A stretch of DNA of 12,111 nucleotides from positions 1-12,111 of the forward strand of contig CAVGTF010000067.1 in NCBI GenBank assembly GCA_963632245.1, written 5' to 3'. Shown here in pieces: positions 6,025-12,111 of the stretch. The notes below the pieces were generated by a model that worked only from the letters and a program-made list of their open reading frames with translations, was not told the origin of the DNA and ran no database searches. This DNA is from UBA1724 sp963632245 (lineage in GTDB: Bacteria; Verrucomicrobiota; Lentisphaeria; Oligosphaerales; Oligosphaeraceae). Within the stretch, counting starts at the first letter, position 1, and the number at the start of each line of letters is the position of its first letter. Position numbers and translations under genes: made by a program.

Positions 6025-7155
6025 CTACTTCTCCAGCAGTGCCAGTGCGTCGTGGAGGAGTTCGTTGCGCCAGCCCTGGAGGATTCGGCCGTCCTGGGGC
6101 GTCTTGTTGAGGTGGTTTATTGCCCAGTGTTCGGCGTCGTGGCGGGTGCACACCAGGGTGGGCTCGATCTGGCGCTCCCGCGCACGCCTCTCTGAAAGCC
6201 CCAGCACGCGGTCGGAAAGGGCCTTTAGCTCGTTCTTGGGAAGCGGACGGATCCGCTTTTTGACCGTCAGGCCGCAGCGCGCCAATGCCTCCGGACCATG
6301 TTTCAGCGCCTCTAGGATCTCGGCGGCCACGGGGCGGATCCGCTTGGGCCAGCACTGCGGCATGGCGTAGAGGCGGGACTCCTCCTGGGGATTTTCGTAG
6401 GCGCACCAGATGAGCTGTTCGTCGGTGAGGAGACGGTTTCGGGTGAGATTCGTGTCGCGGGCTTTCTCTTCCCGCCAGAGCGCCAGGGACACCATTCGGC
6501 CACGGATCTCCTCGGGAAGTGGCTTTCGGAGGGCGCCGATCTTGTGCCAAGCGTCCTCCACGGGAGGCAGGCGATAGGAGTCTTCGCGGCAGAATTGGGT
6601 CTCCATCTCCTCCAGAAACCAGGCGAGGTTCCCGTTTGCCTTCAGGCGCTCTTCATAGAGCGCCGCCAATTCGGGAAGTAGCACGACATCGCCTGCGGCG
6701 TAGTCGATCTGCTTTTGCGTGAGGGGGCGCAGAGTCCAGTCGCTGCGGGTCTCGCTCTTGTCCAGGGGGATCCCCAGCTTTTTCTGGATGACCGCCTTCA
6801 GGCTCTGTGTGGCGCTTTCGCCGCAGAAGCCGGCCGCGATCTGTGCATCGAAGACATTCGCGGGCAGGACTCCGCAGGCGCGATGGAGGATCGGCAGGTC
6901 GTTTGCGCCGCTGAAGAGGATCTTCCGGCGCGTGGCATCCACCAGGAGTTCCCCCAGGGGCGACCAGTCTCTTATGGCCAGCGCATCCACGATGGCGGCG
7001 GTCTGCCGGTCGATTCCGATCTGGAGGAGTGCGAAGACGGGGAAGTATGTGCGGGTCCAGGCGAATTCGGTATCCAGTGCCACGGGGATGCCGGTCGGGA
7101 GGGCGCGGAGGAATTTCGCCAGTGCGTCGTCGGTATTGATCCAGAGGGGAGTCAT
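6025..7155 (-). CDS. rnd: Ribonuclease D (DEDDy 3'-5' exoribonuclease)
   Basis: This 376-residue protein has the DEDDy exonuclease domain at about 1-190. Exo I is ALDTEF (Asp28, Glu30), Exo II is SGANDLPIL (Asp86) and Exo III is DYAAGDVVLL (Tyr152, Asp156). The family landmarks FDAQIAAGF (102-110) and SDWTLRPLTQKQIDYAAGD (138-156) are present. An HRDC-like helical domain follows at about 210-290 (KARDTNLTRNRLLTDEQL). The C-terminal 80 residues may be a second, weaker HRDC repeat. RNase D trims 3' ends of tRNA precursors and other structured RNAs with two metal ions. The length fits the family (about 370-390). It starts 87 bases after the glycosyltransferase stop, behind a terminator-like hairpin, so it may have its own promoter, which I cannot see. 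No Shine-Dalgarno precedes the ATG. Confidence 0.93.
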   Translation of the reverse strand: MTPLWINTDDALAKFLRALPTGIPVALDTEFAWTRTYFPVFALLQIGIDRQTAAIVDALAIRDWSPLGELLVDATRRKILFSGANDLPILHRACGVLPANVFDAQIAAGFCGESATQSLKAVIQKKLGIPLDKSETRSDWTLRPLTQKQIDYAAGDVVLLPELAALYEERLKANGNLAWFLEEMETQFCREDSYRLPPVEDAWHKIGALRKPLPEEIRGRMVSLALWREEKARDTNLTRNRLLTDEQLIWCAYENPQEESRLYAMPQCWPKRIRPVAAEILEALKHGPEALARCGLTVKKRIRPLPKNELKALSDRVLGLSERRARERQIEPTLVCTRHDAEHWAINHLNKTPQDGRILQGWRNELLHDALALLEK

Positions 7156-7171
7156 GAGGCGTTTTTCGGGG

Positions 7172-7210
7172 AAAAAGGGAAGGGGATGGTGCGTGTGCCG
7201 CCATCCCCTT
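7172..7210 (-). terminator. Rho-independent-like terminator after the family 2 glycosyltransferase
   Basis: Read on the minus strand: AAGGGGATGG, an 11-base loop, CCATCCCCTT (a perfect 10-bp stem, 7210-7201 with 7189-7180), then CCC and TTTTT (7176-7172). The three C bases before the T tract make it less than ideal. It lies 32 bases after the glycosyltransferase stop and before the ribonuclease D start, in the right place to end the upstream operon or attenuate read-through. A second small palindrome, TTTTTC-GGG-GAAAAA (7162-7176), overlaps the T tract. Confidence 0.6.
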
Positions 7211-7242
7211 GGGGTGGAATCAAGATGTGTGGTGTCCAGGAG

Positions 7243-8301
7243 CTAGTGGACGTAGTGGATGAACTCCTCCCAGAGGTGGAGGAGGGGTGCCACCAGGCAG
7301 CATCGGGAATATGCCCGGAGGAGCTTGCAGAAGACCCTCTGCCGGAAGTAGAGGTAGACCTCCATTTGGCGGAGGGTCCCGCCTACCTCCGGATCATTCC
7401 ACAGGGTCTTGATGATCTTCTGGCGCTCTCGGACAGTGAGCCGGAGGTGTCCGAATTTTGGATTGAAGATCTTCGAGAGGAATCCGGTGAAGGTAGTGAC
7501 GGCCCAGGTGCGCCGTGCGGCATGCGGCATCTCCTTTCGGTGGTCGCGGTAGAATCTTCCCAGGAAGAGCACGGCATTCAGGAGGGACTTGATGGCCTGC
7601 TCCCGGTGGTTTAAGCCCCAATCGATGGGGCGTCGGACGCACCAGTAGGAGGGCAACAGCCGTTGCATGGTGGAGCATAGCCGCGCCTTGAAGTAGACCT
7701 GCGGCACCCAGGTGTGCGCCACGCGGTCCTGGAAGCTCTCGTCCGCCCAGAGATTCTGCTCTAGGATGAATGTGCGCCGGTAGCATCCCAGGAAGAGCTC
7801 GCAGCGCAGGAAGCCGGTCTCGTGACCCAGGGTCTCCAGGAGCCGCAGGCCCGTGCCCTCGTGGATGCCGGCGAAGGAGCGCAACGGGGCCTCCGGCACG
7901 AAATACATATCGTCGTCCATGTGACCCATGACCGCCGTCATGATCAGGAGGTCCATGGTGGGCTTGTCCTGGATGGCATGGAGGATTCGCTCCACGGTGG
8001 TGGGCGTCATCTCGTTATCGGCATCGGTGTAGGTGAAGTAGATGCCCTGGCACTCCCGGATGCCCAGATTGAAGACGGCGCCGCAGGTGGTCTCGCGGGG
8101 CACGGCGAGCAGTCGCGCCCGTGCATAGCCGGCGAAGGCCTCGCGGAAGGCCGTCTCGGAGGACTTGGGACAGCCCCAGCTGAGGCCCAGCACCTCCACG
8201 GCGGGAGTCAGATTCCGTGCAATGGTGGAGAGATTCCGCTCGAGTTCCTTGGGAACCGTGGAGGTCAGGGGGATTATGATGGAGAGGAGTGGTGCGCCCA
8301 T
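7243..8301 (-). CDS. Family 2 glycosyltransferase (GT-A fold)
   Basis: This 352-residue protein opens with the Rossmann-like strand LLSIIIPLTS (5-14). CGAVFNLGIRECQGIYFTYT (73-92) leads into the DxD-like motif TDADNE (92-97), which in this family binds the metal and the nucleotide-sugar diphosphate. The remainder is rich in Arg, Trp and aromatic residues (SYWCVRRPIDWGLNHREQ) without predicted membrane helices. A Cys/Leu-rich end (LLRAYSRCCLVAPLLHLW) could attach peripherally to the membrane. Donor and acceptor cannot be inferred; glycan, capsule or lipopolysaccharide assembly is likely given the family 9 glycosyltransferase upstream. It follows the YigZ-like gene by 58 bases. No Shine-Dalgarno is seen. 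Confidence 0.82.
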   Translation of the reverse strand: MGAPLLSIIIPLTSTVPKELERNLSTIARNLTPAVEVLGLSWGCPKSSETAFREAFAGYARARLLAVPRETTCGAVFNLGIRECQGIYFTYTDADNEMTPTTVERILHAIQDKPTMDLLIMTAVMGHMDDDMYFVPEAPLRSFAGIHEGTGLRLLETLGHETGFLRCELFLGCYRRTFILEQNLWADESFQDRVAHTWVPQVYFKARLCSTMQRLLPSYWCVRRPIDWGLNHREQAIKSLLNAVLFLGRFYRDHRKEMPHAARRTWAVTTFTGFLSKIFNPKFGHLRLTVRERQKIIKTLWNDPEVGGTLRQMEVYLYFRQRVFCKLLRAYSRCCLVAPLLHLWEEFIHYVH

Positions 8302-8359
8302 GCGGCTTCGTTTTGTGGAAAGGCGTTTAGGAGCGAAAATGGAGTGGAGGTGTGCGGAA

Positions 8360-8956
8360 TTATTCCTCCATCAGGGAGATCTTTCCGCGGGAGAGATCCC
8401 GCAGCGCGGTCTCCAGTGCGGGGAGCGCTTCGTCGGGGAGGACCCCCGAGAGTTGGACGCCCTCCGCCAGAAAGTCCTCCTTGCGGACCTCGAAGCGGTT
8501 CTCGCGGAGGAGCCGCCGACCTTGTTCCAGGAGGGGGTATGGCAACAGGACGGCGCGGGAACTCGTGGCGATCCGGGGGCGCGTGACTGCCGAGGAGAGC
8601 ACGCCCTTCGCGGCATCGCTGTAGGCGTGCACCAGTCCGCCCGTGCCCAGCTTGGTGCCGCCGAACCAGCGCGTGACGGTGAGCAGTACTTGCGAGATCC
8701 CCGAGCCCTTCAGGACCTCCAGCACCGGACGGCCCGCGGTGCCCGAGGGCTCGCCGTCGTCGGAACACCCCAGGATCTCCGCGTTTTCGCCGAGGACCAT
8801 CGCGTGGACCACGTGGGTGGCGTCGACGTATTTTTCGCGCTGAGAAGCCAGGAGTTCCTTGACTTCATTCTGCGAGGTGGCGGGAAGGAGTTCCGCCAGA
8901 AAGCGTGACTTCTTCTCCACGAGGAGGAAGGGCGTGGATTCCACCAATTCCAGCAT
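8360..8956 (-). CDS. YigZ / IMPACT-family protein
   Basis: This 198-residue cytoplasmic protein has the conserved UPF0029/IMPACT N-terminal domain: KKSRFLA (15-21), DATHVVHA (45-52), CSDDGEPSGTAGRPVLEVL (64-82) and TRWFGGTKLGTGGLVHAYS (95-113). A ferredoxin-like C-terminal domain (DUF1949 type, about 130-198) follows. Length is typical of YigZ (about 200). The yeast and mammalian relatives (YIH1, IMPACT) act on the GCN2 translation-stress pathway; the bacterial function is not settled, though RNA or nucleic-acid binding has been proposed. It lies 27 bases after the membrane protein gene, probably in the same transcript. No Shine-Dalgarno precedes the ATG. Confidence 0.93.
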   Translation of the reverse strand: MLELVESTPFLLVEKKSRFLAELLPATSQNEVKELLASQREKYVDATHVVHAMVLGENAEILGCSDDGEPSGTAGRPVLEVLKGSGISQVLLTVTRWFGGTKLGTGGLVHAYSDAAKGVLSSAVTRPRIATSSRAVLLPYPLLEQGRRLLRENRFEVRKEDFLAEGVQLSGVLPDEALPALETALRDLSRGKISLMEE

Positions 8957-8983
8957 CGTCGCGGGGCTCCCGGGGGTGGGGCG

Positions 8984-9364
8984 TCAGTCTTTTTTCTCGG
9001 GGAGTGGCTGCGCCGGTTTCCGGATGAAATGCATGATTCCGGCGGCGATGCCGAAGCACACGAGGAATCCGACCACGGCGGCGATGGGTGCGGCGAAGGG
9101 CGCCAGCGCCTCCGGCAGGAGCGACTCCATGGTGCCAGGCAGCAGCCGCCAAGCCAGCACGCCGCCGGCGGCAGCGAATGCCAGGCAGAGGATCACGCCC
9201 ACCAGGCGTAGGATGTAGAGCGCCAGGCGGATTGCCAGGAAGAGCAACAGCAGGGTGCCGAATGCCAGAATCAGCACCTTCCACCAGTCCACGGACCATT
9301 GGATGCCGTCGGACTGGAAGGCCATGCCCTCGGCGAAGGTGTTGGCGAGCAGGAGGAATTCCAT
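8984..9364 (-). CDS. Small three-helix membrane protein of unknown function
   Basis: This 126-residue protein has a short N-terminal region (MEFLLLANTFAEGMAF) and then predicted membrane helices at about 28-50 (KVLILAFGTLLLLFLAIRLAL), 52-73 (LVGVILCLAFAAAGGVLAW) and 88-112 (APIAAVVGFLVCFGIAAGIM). The C-terminal tail is charged (RKPAQPLPEKKD). No catalytic or binding motif is visible and I do not recognise the family. Its start is only 9 bases past the fhs stop and its stop is 27 bases before the YigZ-like gene, so it is almost certainly co-transcribed with both. Reality as a gene rests on the hydrophobic pattern, the tight spacing and the absence of a competing frame. Confidence 0.75.
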   Translation of the reverse strand: MEFLLLANTFAEGMAFQSDGIQWSVDWWKVLILAFGTLLLLFLAIRLALYILRLVGVILCLAFAAAGGVLAWRLLPGTMESLLPEALAPFAAPIAAVVGFLVCFGIAAGIMHFIRKPAQPLPEKKD

Positions 9365-9373
9365 GGCGTGCAG

Positions 9374-11134
9374 TTAGAAGAGTCCGCGGATGCGTCCGGT
9401 CTCCACATCCACATCGATGCGTCGGAATGCGGGATCGGAGGAGGTGCCGGGCATGAGCTTGATGTCGCCCGCCACGGGCACCAGGAATCCGGCGCCGCGG
9501 TAGAGGAGGATATCGCGGATGGGCAGGATGAATCCGGTGGGGCGGCCCTTCACGTTGGGATCGTGGGAGAGGGAGAGGTGGGTCTTCACCTGGCAGATCT
9601 GGAGGCGCGCGGTCTCGGGATCGGCCTGGTAGAACTCCAGCTTCTTCTTCGCTTCGGGCAAGAGCTCGATGTCCGCGGCACCATAGACCTTCTGGGCGAT
9701 GTCGCGGATGCGCTTCTCCAGCGGATCCTTGTCGTCGTAGAAGTAGTGGAAGTCGTTGGTCTGGCGGCAGGCCTCCTCCACTGCCTCCGCAAGCTCCAGG
9801 GCGCCCTCGCCGCCGAACTGCCAGTGTTTGGAGAGCGCCGTCAGGGCGCCCGCTTCCTCGCAGACCCGGCGCACCAGCCGGACCTCCTCGTCAGTGTCGG
9901 TGTAGAAGTGGTTGATGCACACCACGGGCTTCACGCCGGACTTCCGGACGATGTCCAGGTGCGCCAGGAGATTCTGGCAACCGGCCTCCACCAGGGGCAG
10001 ATTCTCTTGGATGTAGACGGGATCCAGCTTGGCGCCGGGCTTTACCTGCGGACCGCCACCGTGCATCTTCAGCGCACGGATGGTGGCGACAATCACCACG
10101 GCGTCGGGACGCAGGCCGCTGGCGCGGCACTTCAGGTCCACGAACTTCTCGTAGCCGATGTCACTGCCGAATCCGCTCTCGGTGACGTGGTATTCGGAGC
10201 AGCGCACGCCGATTTGGTCCGCGATGACGGAGCTCTGTCCGATGGCGATATTGGCGAAGGGTCCTGCGTGGACCAGGATGGGCTGTCCTTCAATGGTGGA
10301 GATGAGGGTGGGGTTGAGGGCCTCCACCAGGAAGGCGGTCATGGCGCCATCCACTTCCAGATCGTGGGTGGTGATGGGGCTGCCGCTGCGGCTGTAGGCC
10401 ACCACGATCTTTCCCACGCGTTCCCGGAGATCCTTCAGGTCGTTGGCCATGGCGAGGATGGCCATGAGCTCGCTGGAGACGGAGATGGCGAAGCCGGACT
10501 TCATGGGATAGCCGTCCATCTTGCCGCCCTGTCCAATGACGATATTCCGCAGCGCCTGCGCGCAGAAGTCGATGACCCACTGCATCTGGACGCGCTCGGG
10601 ATCGATATCCAGGCGCTTCAGATTCCGCTTGGCGAGCCGCTCGTCATCGTAGTTGCGCTCGTGCTGCATGCGGCTGGTGAGGGCCACCATTCCCAGATTG
10701 TGGGCATTGGTGATCTTGTCGATGTCGCCGGTGAGCCCCATGGAGAAGGTGGTCAGGGGGATGCACTGCGCCAGGCCGCCGCCGGCTGCGGAGCCCTTGA
10801 TGTTGAAGGTGGGGCCCCCGGAGGGCTGGCGGATGGCGCCGGAGACTCTGCGTCCGCGGCGGGCGAGGCCCTCGATGAGTCCGATGGTGGTGGTGGTCTT
10901 TCCCTCGCCCAGGGGCGTGGGGGTGATGGCGGTCACATCGATGTACTTGCCCTTCGGCGCATCCTGGAGACGCTTGCGGATGGCCAGCTGGTCCACGCGC
11001 GCGATCTGCCGGCCGTAGGGGATGAGCTCCTCGGGGAGGAGTCCCAGATCCTGTGCCAGTTGCTGGGGAGTGCGCATGGTGGCTTCCGCGGCTTCCGCGA
11101 TCTGCCAGTCGGCGAGTTTGGTGGGGTTAAGCAT
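9374..11134 (-). CDS. fhs: Formate--tetrahydrofolate ligase
   Basis: The enzyme joins formate to tetrahydrofolate with ATP to give 10-formyl-THF, feeding purine and initiator-tRNA formylation, or the methyl branch of the Wood-Ljungdahl pathway in anaerobes. Visible motifs: the phosphate-binding loop TPTPLGEGKTTTT (71-83), PSGGPTFNIKGSAAGGGLAQ (104-123), LTGDIDKITNAHN (134-146), a MDGY-type segment, HAGPFANIAIGQSS and VVIVATIRALKMHGG. I chose ATG at 11134 (MLNPTKLADWQ). The frame stays open to 11563, but that extension is Arg/His/Pro-rich shadow of the hydrolase gene. From the chosen start it is 586 residues, longer than the usual 555-560, and it appears to belong to a longer branch (TFNIKGSAAGGGLAQ wording); this branch call is from memory. 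No Shine-Dalgarno is present. It follows the hydrolase by 53 bases; folD and other pathway genes are not in the window. Confidence 0.95.
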   Translation of the reverse strand: MLNPTKLADWQIAEAAEATMRTPQQLAQDLGLLPEELIPYGRQIARVDQLAIRKRLQDAPKGKYIDVTAITPTPLGEGKTTTTIGLIEGLARRGRRVSGAIRQPSGGPTFNIKGSAAGGGLAQCIPLTTFSMGLTGDIDKITNAHNLGMVALTSRMQHERNYDDERLAKRNLKRLDIDPERVQMQWVIDFCAQALRNIVIGQGGKMDGYPMKSGFAISVSSELMAILAMANDLKDLRERVGKIVVAYSRSGSPITTHDLEVDGAMTAFLVEALNPTLISTIEGQPILVHAGPFANIAIGQSSVIADQIGVRCSEYHVTESGFGSDIGYEKFVDLKCRASGLRPDAVVIVATIRALKMHGGGPQVKPGAKLDPVYIQENLPLVEAGCQNLLAHLDIVRKSGVKPVVCINHFYTDTDEEVRLVRRVCEEAGALTALSKHWQFGGEGALELAEAVEEACRQTNDFHYFYDDKDPLEKRIRDIAQKVYGAADIELLPEAKKKLEFYQADPETARLQICQVKTHLSLSHDPNVKGRPTGFILPIRDILLYRGAGFLVPVAGDIKLMPGTSSDPAFRRIDVDVETGRIRGLF

Positions 11135-11187
11135 GATGTGTTTTTGTGGGGGATTGGGGGTGTGGATGCAGAAAGGGTCGCGCGCGT

Positions 11188-11793
11188 TTAGGCGAAGAAG
11201 GGATCCATCTTTTCGGTGGCGATGGTGGTCTTGGGACCGTGTCCGGGGAGGACGAGGGTCTTGCCGGGCAACGCGAAGAGGACCTGTGTCACGGAGTGCT
11301 GCAGCGCGCGTTCGGAGCCGCCGGGGAAGTCGGTGCGGCCAACGGAGCCGGCGAAGAGGGTGTCGCCTGTCAGAACGAAGCCCTCCTCCGGAAAGTAATA
11401 CGAGGTGCCGCCGGGAGTGTGCCCCGGTGTGGAAAGCACTTGGTATCCGAATTCGGGCGCGGGGGTCTTGGCGGGCTCGGGAAGGCCCGTCACGGCGGGA
11501 TACCAGGGCGACATGCAGTTTTCCGGGGAGTGGTAGAGAGGCAGGTCCGCTTGGGGACACCATACGGACAAGGAGAGCTCCTTCGCCAGCGCCGGGATGG
11601 CGCCAATGTGGTCGAAGTGCGCGTGGGTCAGAAGAATGCCCCGGGGACTCAGGGACTCCTTCTCCAGGAATGCCCGGATGTCCTCTGGCTGGTCGCCCGG
11701 ATCAAAGAGGAGCGCCTGGCGGGTGGAGTCCTCCCAGATGATATAGCAGTTCTCCTGGAGGGGACCGACGGGGATGGTGTGGACTTTCTTCAT
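11188..11793 (-). CDS. Glyoxalase-II-like metallo-beta-lactamase-fold hydrolase
   Basis: This 201-residue cytoplasmic protein has the full metal site: THAHFDH (56-62), TPGHTPGG (122-129, His125), LTGDTLFAGSVGRTDFPGG (141-159, Asp144) and PGHGPKTTI (183-191, His185). The N-terminal strand pair VGPLQENCYII (9-19) is typical. It is short for true glyoxalase II (about 250 residues) and lacks its C-terminal glutathione-binding helices. It therefore fits the broad GloB-like group whose substrates are mostly unknown thioesters or small esters. Its ATG overlaps the TGA of the upstream glycosyltransferase (ATGA, 11790-11793), which suggests translational coupling. Confidence 0.9.
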   Translation of the reverse strand: MKKVHTIPVGPLQENCYIIWEDSTRQALLFDPGDQPEDIRAFLEKESLSPRGILLTHAHFDHIGAIPALAKELSLSVWCPQADLPLYHSPENCMSPWYPAVTGLPEPAKTPAPEFGYQVLSTPGHTPGGTSYYFPEEGFVLTGDTLFAGSVGRTDFPGGSERALQHSVTQVLFALPGKTLVLPGHGPKTTIATEKMDPFFA

Positions 11794-12111
11794 GAAGGGT
11801 CAGCGGGGGCGGAATTCCCCAGGCGGCGGAGGATCTCCGTGGCGACGGCGGCAGGAGAGATCTCCTTGCAGCAGAGATGGTTGTCACCCCGGGGGCATTC
11901 CCGGTGGAAGCAGGGCGCCTGGGGACAGGCCGATTGCACCACGAAGTGCCGTCCGGCAGGGCCGTAGGGTCCGGTGAGGACGGGGTTCGTGGAGCCGAAA
12001 TTTGCGACGCAGGGCACGGCCTCCAGGGCGGCGATATGCATGGGGCCGCTGTCGTTGGTGAAAAGCACCCGCGAGGCCTTCAGCAGTGCGCAGAGTGCGC
12101 CCATGGAGGTC
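11790..12111 (-). CDS. Family 9 glycosyltransferase, heptosyltransferase-like (3' part only)
   Basis: The gene runs off the right edge; about 106 C-terminal codons are present, and the frame stays open through 12110 (residues T-S precede the methionine at 12104). The family 9 sugar-nucleotide-binding signature is clear: FTNDSGPMHIAAL, then FGSTNPVLTGPYGP. The cysteine cluster near the end (ACPQAPCFHRECPRGDNHLC, CKEISPAAV) matches the 'C..C...Cp.....Cm..i.pe.V' pattern common in ADP-heptose:LPS heptosyltransferases (WaaC/WaaF/RfaF-like). These transfer heptose to the lipopolysaccharide inner core at the inner face of the cytoplasmic membrane. The precise acceptor cannot be told without the N-terminal half. 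Its stop overlaps the start of the hydrolase gene. Confidence 0.9.
   Translation of the reverse strand, partial: TSMGALCALLKASRVLFTNDSGPMHIAALEAVPCVANFGSTNPVLTGPYGPAGRHFVVQSACPQAPCFHRECPRGDNHLCCKEISPAAVATEILRRLGNSAPADPS

Noticed and set aside
9299..11191. 630-codon open frame on the plus strand opposite fhs
   Set aside because: It is antisense to an unmistakable fhs gene; its translation is Gly/Asp/His/Leu/Val-rich with no recognisable motif, as expected from complementing GC-rich codons.
11135..11563. Upstream extension of the fhs frame
   Set aside because: The 143 extra residues are Arg/Pro/His-rich and overlap the glyoxalase-II-like hydrolase, whose metal-binding motifs are intact in the other frame.
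1..12111. Defence island, prophage, integron or transposon
   Set aside because: No transposase, integrase, phage structural, toxin-antitoxin or restriction motifs; the gene content is housekeeping and envelope-related. The XRE protein alone is not sufficient evidence.

Overview
The window is GC-rich, gap-containing bacterial sequence, probably a metagenome or draft contig. All eleven genes lie on the minus strand, so the natural reading direction is from high to low coordinates. A LolA-like export protein points to a Gram-negative (diderm) cell. Most start codons lack a Shine-Dalgarno sequence. The large EF-hand-like membrane protein resembles, from memory, unnamed proteins of the Verrucomicrobiota/Kiritimatiellota/Lentisphaerota (PVC) group and Bacteroidota. 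I therefore lean towards an anaerobic PVC-type bacterium, at low confidence because there is no rRNA or other marker here.

Upstream block (12111 down to 7243). The 3' end of a family 9 glycosyltransferase (heptosyltransferase-like) overlaps by 4 bases a small glyoxalase-II-like metallo-beta-lactamase-fold hydrolase. Then come formate--tetrahydrofolate ligase (fhs, one-carbon metabolism), a 126-residue three-helix membrane protein only 9 bases after fhs, a YigZ/IMPACT-family protein, and a family 2 glycosyltransferase. The short gaps (minus 4 to 58 bases) suggest one transcription unit. It is closed by a terminator-like 10-bp perfect hairpin with a T5 tract at 7172-7210.

Middle block (7155 down to 3489). 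Ribonuclease D is followed by a 178-base gap holding a leader-like arrangement: an extended -10-like box, a hairpin, and the best Shine-Dalgarno in the window. Next is a small XRE-type helix-turn-helix regulator, a 149-base gap with a hairpin and an AT-rich promoter-like box, then an antibiotic-biosynthesis-monooxygenase-like (YgiN-type) small protein and a beta-CASP RNA-processing metallo-hydrolase. Two RNA nucleases thus lie within about 4 kb, but nothing else ties them together.

Downstream block (3419 down to 238). An 807-codon protein of unknown function has degenerate EF-hand-like segments, a beta-rich central region, three C-terminal membrane helices and an Ala/Gln/Glu/Pro-rich tail; a 102-base run of N interrupts it in frame. 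It is followed by a LolA-like secreted protein. The first 237 bases are non-coding: a degenerate heptanucleotide array, a small hairpin with a GCAA loop, and a 55-base AT-rich island (9 G/C) between G6 and C6 runs.

Most of the window is ordinary housekeeping gene content. I found no CRISPR array, transposase, integrase, recognisable defence system, tRNA or rRNA. The least understood items are the 807-residue membrane protein, the three-helix protein behind fhs, the regulator with its leader, and the repeat/AT-island region at the left edge.
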